Source of the DNA: Desulfurococcaceae archaeon AG1
GTDB taxonomy: Archaea > Thermoproteota > Thermoprotei_A > Sulfolobales > AG1
DNA length: 64,000 nucleotides
Assembly (NCBI GenBank): GCA_003116855.1
Contig: BEWT01000015.1
Location: 37,398 to 101,397, forward strand
Direction: 5' to 3'
The notes under the pieces are model-generated. The model was given only the letters and a program-made list of their open reading frames with translations. It had not been told where the DNA came from and made no database searches. Position 1 is the first letter of the stretch; each line of letters begins with the position of its first letter. Below are positions 52,720 through 60,927 of the stretch, in pieces. Made by a program: the position numbers and the translations under genes.

Positions 52720-53937
52720 TTAGGTTTGTGGTTTGCTTAGTTTTGAGGCGAACATTATTAGTTCTAGGTCGTGGTATCTTTTCCCAATGATCTGTATTCC
52801 TACTGGCATGCCTCCGGTTTTTAGGAGGGGTATTGATATTGCTGGGGCTCCTACGAGGGATGGGTAGATCACGTTGCTTGTAAGTATTGTTCTTATCTCT
52901 CCATCCTCTCTTCCCAGGACTTCCTCGATTTTTGGTGCTGGGATTGGGGTTGTTGGTGTTACTAGGAAGTCAACGTCTTTCATGGCTTTATCGAACTCCC
53001 TGGTTATTGCTTCCTTCATGTGGAGGGCCTCTATATATTCTGTAGCCTTGTACTCAAGTCCTCTCTCTAGTAGTCTTCTCACATCTTGGTGGAGCTCTCC
53101 CCACCTATCCCTTATGCCTAGGAATGTTCTTGTAGCCTCGCTATACCTTATCGCTGGGAATACTGAGTATAGGTTTCTCACTGCTAGCTCTAGCCTGACC
53201 TCCTTGTATTTGAAGCCTGATAGGAATCTATAGAATTCCTTCTCAACCTCTTCAGAGGCTTTGAAGAGTCCTATGGGGATCCCTAGCACGGCTTTATCTG
53301 GGTCTATCTCTCTCACCTTCTTTCTAAGTATATCGGGTCTGGCTATGATCTTGAATACCTTCTCGATCCATTCGGTGTTTGAGGCAATGATCCCTATGTG
53401 GTCTAGGCTTGGGGCTAGGGGATAAAGCCCTGAGGAGGGGATCGAGCCATAGCTGGGTTTCAGGCCATAGACGCCGCAGAGGGATGAAGGGATCCTCACA
53501 GAACCTGCTGTATCACTCCCAAGAGCTACTGGGACAATCCCTGCTGCAACTGCTGCTGCAGAGCCACCGCTACTCCCGCCAGCTATTCTTGAGAGATCAT
53601 GGGGGTTTCTCGTAGGACCGAAAACCGAGGATGTTGTTGTAATGCCTGAGGCTAGCTCATGCGTGTTGGTCTTTCCAACCACGATCCCGCCTGATCTCTT
53701 GATCCTGCGGATAACCTCAGCATCTATAGATGGTATGAAGTCGTAGAAGACCTTGGAGCCAAGGGTTGTTCTAATACCCCTCGTCATAATATTATCCTTA
53801 ACAGCTATTGGGAAGATCTCTAAACCTGTTGATAAAGCTTCCCTAGCCTCTCTCTCAGCGTTAGGGTTCCACGTAACTATAGCGTTGATCTTCTTGTTCT
53901 CCTCTATAGAGTTAAGGGATCTCATAACAAGATCCAA
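52720..53937 (-). CDS. Amidase (amidase signature family, GatA/AmiE-like)
   Basis: The Ser-cisSer-Lys triad is present: lysine in AVKDNIMTRG near residue 47, cis-serine in GGSSGGSAAAVAAG and nucleophile in GSDTAGSVRIP. At 405 residues it is shorter than GatA, and no gatB or gatC is nearby, so a free-standing amidase is more likely than a tRNA amidotransferase subunit. The start codon is TTG at 53937; an ATG at 53925 is possible. It is divergent from the formamidase-type gene, and both act on amides. Confidence 0.86.
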   Translation of the reverse strand: MDLVMRSLNSIEENKKINAIVTWNPNAEREAREALSTGLEIFPIAVKDNIMTRGIRTTLGSKVFYDFIPSIDAEVIRRIKRSGGIVVGKTNTHELASGITTTSSVFGPTRNPHDLSRIAGGSSGGSAAAVAAGIVPVALGSDTAGSVRIPSSLCGVYGLKPSYGSIPSSGLYPLAPSLDHIGIIASNTEWIEKVFKIIARPDILRKKVREIDPDKAVLGIPIGLFKASEEVEKEFYRFLSGFKYKEVRLELAVRNLYSVFPAIRYSEATRTFLGIRDRWGELHQDVRRLLERGLEYKATEYIEALHMKEAITREFDKAMKDVDFLVTPTTPIPAPKIEEVLGREDGEIRTILTSNVIYPSLVGAPAISIPLLKTGGMPVGIQIIGKRYHDLELIMFASKLSKPQT

Positions 53938-54079
53938 GGTCGTGGAGCAACACCAAAAAGAATCACTATAAGAGCTATATAATAGACGCTATTAACACCA
54001 CACGACCCGCCTTAATCCATAGTAAGAAATCGAGCGTTGAAGAGGTAGGGATTTATATAGCCATCACCAAAAACACTTG

Positions 54080-55183
54080 GTGCCCAGCTTGGTTGTTAAG
54101 GTTAGCGTCTCTCCCAATAAGAGATGCGCAGATCAAGAGGATGTTTGTCATAACAGATGGCACCCCGATATAAAGCCGGCTGTCGAGATAAGCCCTGATG
54201 ACGAGATCGTGCTAGAGACTCTCGACGCCCTGGATGGCCAGATAAGGAATACGCCTGACACTAGCGATATCGCTAATATAGATGCAGGCCCTGTCCACCC
54301 GCTCACAGGGCCTATCTATGTTAAAGGCGCCGAGCCCGGTGATCTCCTAGTAGTGAGGATCCTTGATGCGGGACCTCTCGGAAGCTTTGGCTATACCTTT
54401 GTAACAAAGGGTTTCGGCTTTCTGAGAGACGTGTTTGACAAACCCTACAAGGTTAGGTGGGAACTTGGGAGGCATTATGCATCAAGCCCAGATATACCTG
54501 GCGTAAGGATCCCCGCAGCCCCCTTCCCAGGCGTGATCGGTGTCGCCCCGTCGAGGGAGCAGGTTAGGGAGTGGAGGTCTAGGGAGGCTGGGATAGCATC
54601 TAAAGGAGGTCTCGTACTCCTCCCAGACCCGAGGGGTGCTGTACCCTCTAGAGAGCCGATAGCTTCTGAGGGTCTTAGGACTCTGCCTCCGAGAGAAAAT
54701 GGGGGTAATCTAGATGTGAGGAACCTCGCGCCAGGATCAGAGATCCTGTTCCCGGTTTTCGTGAGAGGAGCTCTACTATCTGTTGGTGATATGCACTATG
54801 CCCAGGGTGATGGTGAGGTTAGTGTTACTGCTATAGAGATGGGGGGTGTTATAAGGCTTTCTGTCTCTCTGATCAAGGATGGTGCTAGGAAGTATGGTTT
54901 GAAGAGACCTCTCTATAGACCCTCGCCCCTTGCGGAAGCCTATAAAGACTATATATGCATAGCAGGGCTTAATCTGGATAGTGCTGAGGATGCTACGAGT
55001 GCTGCTAGGGATGGGCTTCTCAACATGATCGAGTTCTTGGAGAGGATGGGTTATGATAGATACCAGGCATATATTCTGTTCAGCGTGGCTGGTTTCCTCA
55101 GGCTTAGTCAGGTTGTTGATGTACCCACATATACGGTCTCAGCGTGTATTCCTAGGGAGGTGTTTACAAGGATCTCTATTTAA
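54080..55183 (+). CDS. Acetamidase/formamidase family enzyme
   Basis: The FmdA/AmdA signatures are visible: CADQEDVCHNRWHPDIKP region, NIDAGPVHPLTGPIYVKGAEPGD and the SVGDMHYAQGDGEV loop. The family hydrolyses formamide or acetamide to ammonia and the acid. The GTG at 54080 lies about 25 bases after the TATA box TTTATATA (54052-54059), fitting a leaderless start. TTG at 54077 or 54089 are alternatives. If the substrate is formamide, it would consume the product of HutG, encoded 13 kb away. Confidence 0.88.
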   Translation: MPSLVVKVSVSPNKRCADQEDVCHNRWHPDIKPAVEISPDDEIVLETLDALDGQIRNTPDTSDIANIDAGPVHPLTGPIYVKGAEPGDLLVVRILDAGPLGSFGYTFVTKGFGFLRDVFDKPYKVRWELGRHYASSPDIPGVRIPAAPFPGVIGVAPSREQVREWRSREAGIASKGGLVLLPDPRGAVPSREPIASEGLRTLPPRENGGNLDVRNLAPGSEILFPVFVRGALLSVGDMHYAQGDGEVSVTAIEMGGVIRLSVSLIKDGARKYGLKRPLYRPSPLAEAYKDYICIAGLNLDSAEDATSAARDGLLNMIEFLERMGYDRYQAYILFSVAGFLRLSQVVDVPTYTVSACIPREVFTRISI

Positions 55184-55256
55184 CAGATTGACAAGCGTAG
55201 ACCATATGTGTGGCTAAGCTTTTTAACGTCTCCTCGCTATACTTATTGGTGATGTC

Positions 55257-55538
55257 TTGCCGGCTCAGCAGAAGCCAGAGAGCCCTATAAAGATTCTGAG
55301 GGCTGCTATGTCTAAGACTGTTATGGTTAAATTGAAGGATGGTTCGGAGTTTGTGGGGAGGCTTGACCTTACAGATGGGACTATGAATGTTGTTCTAAGC
55401 GATGCTGTGCAGGTTAGGGAGGGGAGCGATGAGCCTGCTACTAAGTTTGGGAAGATATTGATTAGGGGTAGCCAGATACTCTATATCTCTACCGACTATA
55501 TCCCTGCTGAGTATGGTGAGAAGAGCCTTACCAGCTAG
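55257..55538 (+). CDS. Sm-like (LSm) RNA-binding protein
   Basis: The two Sm motifs are intact: Sm1 in VMVKLKDGSEFVGRL and TDGTMNVVL, and Sm2 in KILIRGSQILYIS. Archaeal Sm proteins form heptameric rings that bind U-rich RNA. The 93 residues include a short N-terminal extension. The TTG at 55257 is preceded by GGTGAT. It stands before the RIO2 and DUF460 genes in an RNA-related group. Confidence 0.93.
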   Translation: MPAQQKPESPIKILRAAMSKTVMVKLKDGSEFVGRLDLTDGTMNVVLSDAVQVREGSDEPATKFGKILIRGSQILYISTDYIPAEYGEKSLTS

Positions 55539-55561
55539 GAGGTGGGTTTCTGCCCCTCCTG

Positions 55562-56446
55562 TTGAAGATCTATTCAAACCTATCTAGGGAGGAGATCCTT
55601 GTTCTCAGAAGCCTTGCATCTCTTGTAAAGCTATATGAACACGTACCAATAGAGGTTATCAAGAGGAGGACAGGTCTTCCAGAGACACATGTACCAAAGA
55701 TCCTTAGGAGTCTTGTGGGCAACCGTCTAATAGCTCCCCACAAGGTTTATGGGAATATGTATAGACCAACATTCACGGGGCTCAACATAGCCTCTCTACA
55801 CGGTCTCCTCAGGAGGGGTGTTATAGATGCTCTCGGCGATAGAATAGGTGTTGGTAAGGAGAGCCTGGTATACCTGGCATATAAGAATGGAGAGCCCCTG
55901 ATCGTTAAGTTCCACAGGATAGGTATTAAGAGCTTCAGGCATGTGGTTAGGGTTAGGAGCTATGGCGAGGGGTTTGAGAGGCTCTGGTGGGGTGCTAGGA
56001 GTGTTATCTCTGCTGAGAGGGAGCATAGGGCTCTAGAGATCCTTAGCAGGGTTGGGGCTAGGGTTCCAAGGCCTTTTGGTAGGGAGTATAATGCTGTGGT
56101 TATGGAGTATATAGAGGGTATCGATCTATATAGGGCTGGGGATCTTGAGAACCCCTCAGCGGTGTTGGAGGATATTATCGATACGGCTAGGAAAGCCTAT
56201 ATAGATGCTGGGATTGTTCACGGGGATCTAAGCCCATTCAACGTTATAGTCTCGAGGAGTGGTGGTGCTGAGAATGGCTATGTTATCGACTGGCCCCAGT
56301 GGATCAAGGCTGGTGATCGTGTTTCCCACGAGATCCTTAGGAGGGATCTTAGATATATAGCCGAGTTCTTCTCTAAGAAATATGGGTTGAAAATAGATCC
56401 CGAGGATCTCTTCGCAAGGGTTGTTGGGAGCGATGGGCGGCGATAG
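55562..56446 (+). CDS. rio2: RIO2 family protein kinase/ATPase
   Basis: An N-terminal winged helix (residues 1-80, with HVPIEVIKRRTGLPETHVPK) is followed by the RIO kinase domain: nucleotide loop IGVGKESLVYLA, Lys116 in IVKFHRIG, catalytic VHGDLSPFNVIV and metal-binding VIDWPQ. RIO2 acts in maturation of the small ribosomal subunit. The TTG at 55562 is the only suitable start. It overlaps the DUF460 gene. Confidence 0.95.
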   Translation: MKIYSNLSREEILVLRSLASLVKLYEHVPIEVIKRRTGLPETHVPKILRSLVGNRLIAPHKVYGNMYRPTFTGLNIASLHGLLRRGVIDALGDRIGVGKESLVYLAYKNGEPLIVKFHRIGIKSFRHVVRVRSYGEGFERLWWGARSVISAEREHRALEILSRVGARVPRPFGREYNAVVMEYIEGIDLYRAGDLENPSAVLEDIIDTARKAYIDAGIVHGDLSPFNVIVSRSGGAENGYVIDWPQWIKAGDRVSHEILRRDLRYIAEFFSKKYGLKIDPEDLFARVVGSDGRR

Positions 56447-58451
56447 TATAGTCTCTATGGGGATAGATCTCTATAGGGGGAGCCCGGCCTCAAGGCTTAG
56501 GGCGACATATGCTGTTTGCATTGTTAGGGGTGGGGAGGTTATATATGAGGCTACAGATCTCCCACTACCCAAGGTGATCAGGCTTGCCCTTGAGTATAAG
56601 CCTAACTATATAGTGATCGATAATCTCTACGAGCTTGCCAGGTCTAAGAGGGAGCTTTTGAAGGTACTCTCACTATTCCCCTACGGGAGCCAGATACTCC
56701 TGGCAACTTTCAGTGATGCTGAGGGTTTCAAGGATCTCAGGGATATTGCTGCTGAGCACGGGTTGCTTGAGAGTAGGAGGAAGCAGGATCCCCAGAGCAC
56801 TGCTAGGATACTGGCTATGCTTGGTCAGAGGGGTGTGGGGCATCCTATAAGGGTTTGGGAGGAGAGGACGAAGGTTATAGTCTCTAAGGGGAGGTCTGGG
56901 AGGGCTGGGGGTAGTTCTGAGGATAGGTATCTCAGGGGTTTGAGAACCGCTGTTCTTAGGTATGTGAGGAGGATTAAGGATGCTCTGGATAGTGCTAAGA
57001 TCCCTTATCAGCTATCCTATAGAAAGGCTGAGGGTGGTCTTGACAGGGCTGTGTTTATAATCGATGCTCCTAAGGATAAGCTTGCTGGGATTGTGAGGAG
57101 TAAGAGGGGTAGGTATGTTACTGTGAGAGTCAGACCTATTGCTAGGACTAGGATAGTGATTTCCGAGAATATTGAGAGGAGGATGAGGCCTGTAATAGCT
57201 GGTGTGGATCCTGGGAGTGAGTATGGTGTTGCTGTGATAGATCTTGATGGGAGGGTTATAGCTACAGAGACTATAAAGGGTGGCGATGTTTTACAGGCAA
57301 TATCCTCTATACTTAGATACGGAACCCCGGTTCTTGTTGCTAGTGATAAGAAACCCGTGCCGGAGGCTGTTAGGAGGGTTGCTGCTGCCTTTAATGCCAA
57401 GCTTTACGAGCCTGACTATGTTGTTAGTGATCAGGAGAAGAGCTCTCTGGTAGCCTCCTCGGGATACCAGGTTGGGTCTGTGCATGAGAGGGATGCTCTT
57501 GCGGCTTGTCTCCTGGCTTATAAGAGCTATGCTAAGAAGTTTGAGCAGGTTGAGAGGATCCTAGAGTCCCTCGAGATCAAGATCCCTGTGTCGAGGGTTA
57601 AGGCCGAGGTGATCAAGGGTTCGAGCATAGCTTCAGCTATAGAGGCTGCTATCGAGGATGTGATCGGGAGCTTGGAGGAGGATCTGTATAGGGATACGAG
57701 TATTATTCAGAAGCTTGTTAGAGAAGCTATCGAGGATGAGGGTAAGATAAGGAATCTTGAGAGAAGGATCTCTGAGCTTCTCTCGGAGAGGCAGGCTCTT
57801 CTAGACAGGATTAGGAGGCTTGAGGAGGAGCTTAGAAGGATCTCGAGTGAGTATGAGGCTTTCAAGAGGAGTGTTAGGGTTGAGGTTGAGAGGGAGAGGG
57901 CTGTGGCTTCCTTGATAGATAGGCTTAGGTCTTGCCAGGATTCCTATAGATCTCTTGAGGAGGCTCTTGGAGAGCTTAGGAGGAGTCTCGAGGATCTGAG
58001 GAGGATAATTCTTGAGTATGATGAGAGGGGGTATAGGAAGATCCAGAGGATCTATGCCCCGATAGATGAGGAGGATCTCGAGGATATAGTTAAAAAAGGA
58101 CCTATAGATGGGATCTATATCCTCTACACAGAAGACCCCGAGTCCCTGAAGAGACAGGATATAGAGTATATAAGGAGTAGGCTGAAGAGAATAGCCCTCA
58201 TAGCACCGAGATGTCCATTCAAATACACAGGGGATAGGGATGAGCATGTGGTATGTATAGAAACACCTCCTGAGTTGGTTGCCACTATCTCGAACAAATA
58301 TGTGCTTATAGATAGACCAGCGTTGGAGAAGATCAAGGGGTATTATAGAGAGCTCTACAACGCAATACCAAAGAAGCCTGGAATGAGTGAGGAGGATCTA
58401 GAGAGGCTTATAATGGAGTACAGAGGATCTAAGTTCTCTTCTAAAGGATAG
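56433..58451 (+). CDS. COG2433/DUF460 protein with RNase H-like domain and coiled coil
   Basis: The N-terminal 200 residues and a central RNase H-fold domain (VIAGVDPGSEYGVAVIDLDGR, then the acidic HERDALAACLLAYKSY end) resemble RuvC/YqgF-type nucleases. A long charged coiled coil (about residues 430-560) and a C-terminal domain follow. The protein is widely conserved in archaea and has no proven function; a nucleic-acid role is inferred. I chose the ATG at 56433, which overlaps RIO2 by 14 bases. An ATG at 56457 (MGIDLYRGSPAS) is equally possible. Confidence 0.85.
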   Translation: MGGDSIVSMGIDLYRGSPASRLRATYAVCIVRGGEVIYEATDLPLPKVIRLALEYKPNYIVIDNLYELARSKRELLKVLSLFPYGSQILLATFSDAEGFKDLRDIAAEHGLLESRRKQDPQSTARILAMLGQRGVGHPIRVWEERTKVIVSKGRSGRAGGSSEDRYLRGLRTAVLRYVRRIKDALDSAKIPYQLSYRKAEGGLDRAVFIIDAPKDKLAGIVRSKRGRYVTVRVRPIARTRIVISENIERRMRPVIAGVDPGSEYGVAVIDLDGRVIATETIKGGDVLQAISSILRYGTPVLVASDKKPVPEAVRRVAAAFNAKLYEPDYVVSDQEKSSLVASSGYQVGSVHERDALAACLLAYKSYAKKFEQVERILESLEIKIPVSRVKAEVIKGSSIASAIEAAIEDVIGSLEEDLYRDTSIIQKLVREAIEDEGKIRNLERRISELLSERQALLDRIRRLEEELRRISSEYEAFKRSVRVEVERERAVASLIDRLRSCQDSYRSLEEALGELRRSLEDLRRIILEYDERGYRKIQRIYAPIDEEDLEDIVKKGPIDGIYILYTEDPESLKRQDIEYIRSRLKRIALIAPRCPFKYTGDRDEHVVCIETPPELVATISNKYVLIDRPALEKIKGYYRELYNAIPKKPGMSEEDLERLIMEYRGSKFSSKG

Positions 58452-58529
58452 CTGGGGCTGCTCCGATCAGCTTGTTGCCACGAGATCTTTAGGCTATATG
58501 CCTCTGAGGGGAGATATAGTGGTGTTGGC

Positions 58530-59336
58530 TTGAAGGCCTTTGAGTTCATAAGAATAGATGATCTACCGCCCAAGCCTAGGGATAAGGCTATGACGGAGAT
58601 TAGGGGTAGCTACTATGTTGTTGTGACACCCACGTATCTTGAGGAGCTGTTTAAGATCGCTGGTGACTATATCGATATATTCAAATATGCTGGGGGCTCT
58701 ATGAGGCTCCATCCGAGGGAGATCGTGTTGAGGATAAACAGGCTTTGCCACGATCACGGGATTCTTGTATCGACAGGCGGTTTCACTGAGAAGGTTCTGA
58801 CCCAGGGTGCCGATGCTTTTGATAAATACCTAGACGAGGCTTTATCGCTTGAGTTCGATGTTGTTGAGATCTCTTCCGGCTATATTGATATAGATGATGA
58901 GGATAAGGTTGAGCTTGTTAAGGCTGTGAGAAGGGCTGGGCTTAAGCCCAAGCCCGAGGTCTCTCTTGTCAAGGGTGCTGGGGGCGCTCATGAGGAGTGG
59001 GAGACAGAGAGCATGCCATATGATCATATGCTGAGGGATGTGGAGATCTATCTATCGGCTGGTGCGTGGAAGATTATGGTTGAGTCTGAAGGCATCACAG
59101 AGAATGTGAGGAAGTGGAGGGTGGATATCGTTGAGGCTCTTGTTAAGAGGTTTGGGATTGAGAAGCTCATGTTCGAGGCTGCTGAGAGGCCTGTGTTTAG
59201 GTGGTATGTATATACCTTTGGTAGAGATGTGAACCTGTTTGTGGATCACACGCAGATTATAGAGCTAACGGCGCTTAGGACGGGTTTGTGGGCTCCTAAG
59301 GAGCCCTGGGGAAGGGTTAAGTATAAGAGGTCTTAG
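58530..59336 (+). CDS. Phosphosulfolactate synthase-like (ComA family) protein
   Basis: The 268-residue TIM-barrel protein has the ComA pattern: DDLPPKPRDKAMTEIRG at the start, DIFKYAGGSMRLHPREI, STGGFTEKVLTQG, EISSGYIDI and VESEGITENV. ComA adds sulfite to phosphoenolpyruvate in coenzyme M synthesis; plant relatives (HSA32) have other roles. No other coenzyme M gene is present, so the function here is open. The TTG at 58530 has a GGTG ribosome site 5 bases before it. Confidence 0.85.
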   Translation: MKAFEFIRIDDLPPKPRDKAMTEIRGSYYVVVTPTYLEELFKIAGDYIDIFKYAGGSMRLHPREIVLRINRLCHDHGILVSTGGFTEKVLTQGADAFDKYLDEALSLEFDVVEISSGYIDIDDEDKVELVKAVRRAGLKPKPEVSLVKGAGGAHEEWETESMPYDHMLRDVEIYLSAGAWKIMVESEGITENVRKWRVDIVEALVKRFGIEKLMFEAAERPVFRWYVYTFGRDVNLFVDHTQIIELTALRTGLWAPKEPWGRVKYKRS

Positions 59337-59345
59337 TTTTTATAA

Positions 59346-60242
59346 TCACGCTGGTCTTGATTCTATAGCTTTTTCTCCTCCCTCTTGCTGTTTGCTTGGT
59401 TGTGATTTAGTTTTTATACGTGCTAGTGTTTCTCTTATCCTCTTCTCGGCTGTTTTTACGTATTGCTCGTCTATTTCGAAGCCTATGTATTTTATGCCGA
59501 GTTTTATTGCTGCTATTGCTGTGTTTCCTATGCCTATGAATGGGTCTAGGACTAGTTTTGTTCTCTCTAATCCGTGGAGTTTTATGCACATTTCGGGTAG
59601 TTTTGGTGGGAATGGTGAGGGGTGGGGTCTTTCTTCTCTAGATCTTATTGTTTCGTATGGTATGAACCACACGTTACCCCTGTCTCTGATATCTCTTGTT
59701 GCTGATTTCCACCTGCCTATGTTGCTTTTATCCTGGTAGGGGACTCCTATTGCTGTTTTATCAAGCTCTACATCGCCGTTTTTTGTGAAGTGGAATATGT
59801 ATTCGTGGTTTATGGCTAGGTATTTCTTGCTATTCACCGGCTTATAATGCCCGACGGCTATGTCGCCCCTTATGTTTGGGTAATCCCCCACATCCTTCTT
59901 CTCAATAGCTATCGATTTGACCCAGTGGATCACGTTCTGGAGAACGAAGTATTTTCTAAAGACAAAGGCAACCTCCCAAGCAACCCAGGGATCCCTATAA
60001 CTATACCCCATGTTGAGGAAAAGAGAACCCTGATCCGAGAGAACCCTTCTAAGCTCGGCAGCAACCCTATCCATCCAGGCTAGATACTCATGCCTCGGTA
60101 TACTATCATTATAAACACCATACCTCACACCAAGATTATAAGGCGGCGATGTAACAATAACATCAACCTCACCATCATCCAAACACCTCCTCATACCAAC
60201 AAGACTATCCATAACATAGATCCTATTAACCTCACACCTCAA
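59346..60242 (-). CDS. DNA methyltransferase, beta class (probably N4-cytosine)
   Basis: The catalytic motif TSPPYNLG is at residues 31-38 and the SAM motif [14 protein letters not shown] comes near the C-terminus. This order defines the beta class, and TSPPY favours N4-cytosine over N6-adenine methylation. Its 298 residues are complete. The TTG at 60242 is preceded by GGGGTGA about 7 bases upstream. No restriction endonuclease or specificity gene is adjacent, so it looks like an orphan enzyme. Confidence 0.88.
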   Translation of the reverse strand: MRCEVNRIYVMDSLVGMRRCLDDGEVDVIVTSPPYNLGVRYGVYNDSIPRHEYLAWMDRVAAELRRVLSDQGSLFLNMGYSYRDPWVAWEVAFVFRKYFVLQNVIHWVKSIAIEKKDVGDYPNIRGDIAVGHYKPVNSKKYLAINHEYIFHFTKNGDVELDKTAIGVPYQDKSNIGRWKSATRDIRDRGNVWFIPYETIRSREERPHPSPFPPKLPEMCIKLHGLERTKLVLDPFIGIGNTAIAAIKLGIKYIGFEIDEQYVKTAEKRIRETLARIKTKSQPSKQQEGGEKAIESRPA

Positions 60243-60621
60243 GCATTCTCACCCCTATACCCAACACAGCCCCCGATCCCACTAGTAGATAAGCCCCACC
60301 ATTCTAATAACCACTAAGGAGAACACCTTGACACACCGAGATCTAGCTATTAGCGATACTGTGCGCAGAATCGCTGAGATCCTGTCCTCGTTCTTTCAAT
60401 TCTATAGTAGATCTATGATCCAGTTATAGATCTTTATTAATGTTTATAGCTATCTAGGAGGCTTTATCCCCAAGGACTGTTTCTCCAGACAATGTGTTAC
60501 GGATCAGGCTCTCTTTACTCTCTCCTATCTCTGTTTTAGGCTAGCTCTGAAGAAGTTTGGCTATGGGTGAGAATATGGTAGTATATTTATATGCTTACTG
60601 TGGTAGTTGTTATAGAGTAGT
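60243..60621. other. Intergenic stretch with a CRISPR-repeat-like element
   Basis: The stretch holds element B (60393-60416) and, at its right end, TATATTTATATG (60585-60596), the promoter of the antitoxin-like gene. Otherwise I see no gene, repeat or RNA. Confidence 0.45.
60393..60416 (+). repeat. Solitary CRISPR-repeat-like element B
   Basis: The first 20 bases, CTTTCAATTCTATAGTAGAT, are identical to the Sulfolobales CRISPR repeat core as I remember it; the last four (CTAT) differ. It lies in the gap between the DNA methyltransferase and the antitoxin gene, with no second copy within reach. Confidence 0.5.
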
Positions 60622-60927
60622 ATGGGTAGGTATGTGACAGTCTCTATAAAGATCCCTAGGGAGGTTAAGGAGAAGCTTGAGTCACGCGGGATCAGGGTTT
60701 CCGATATATTGAGGAGGGCTATTGAGGAGGAGGTTAGAAGGATAGAGCTTGAGGAGGTGGAGGCAAGGCTGGCTGGGCTTAAGGATCTGCTTCAAGGGTT
60801 TACTACGGAGTTTGTTGTGAGATCCATTAGAGAGGATAGGGGCGCTATAAAAAATTATGTATCGTGTGAGTGTGTTTTTATGCTGGTATTATTAGGTCTT
60901 CTAGCTCCTCTGGATAGTGTGTTATGA
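60622..60927 (+). CDS. VapB-like antitoxin without toxin partner
   Basis: Residues 1-75 match crenarchaeal VapB antitoxins: a ribbon-helix-helix-like start YVTVSIKIPREVKEKL, SDILRRAIEEEVRRIE and the helix ending VVRSIREDR, where these proteins normally stop. Here the frame runs on for 28 hydrophobic residues (GAIKNYVSCECVFMLVLLG and on) and overlaps the end of the opposite M24 gene by 50 bases. The VapC toxin gene that usually follows is missing. A deletion that removed vapC and the stop codon would explain both. Confidence 0.72.
   Translation: MGRYVTVSIKIPREVKEKLESRGIRVSDILRRAIEEEVRRIELEEVEARLAGLKDLLQGFTTEFVVRSIREDRGAIKNYVSCECVFMLVLLGLLAPLDSVL

Noticed and set aside
36853..60416. A CRISPR array.
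   Set aside because: Each repeat-like element is single; there is no second copy at spacer distance and no cas gene in the window.
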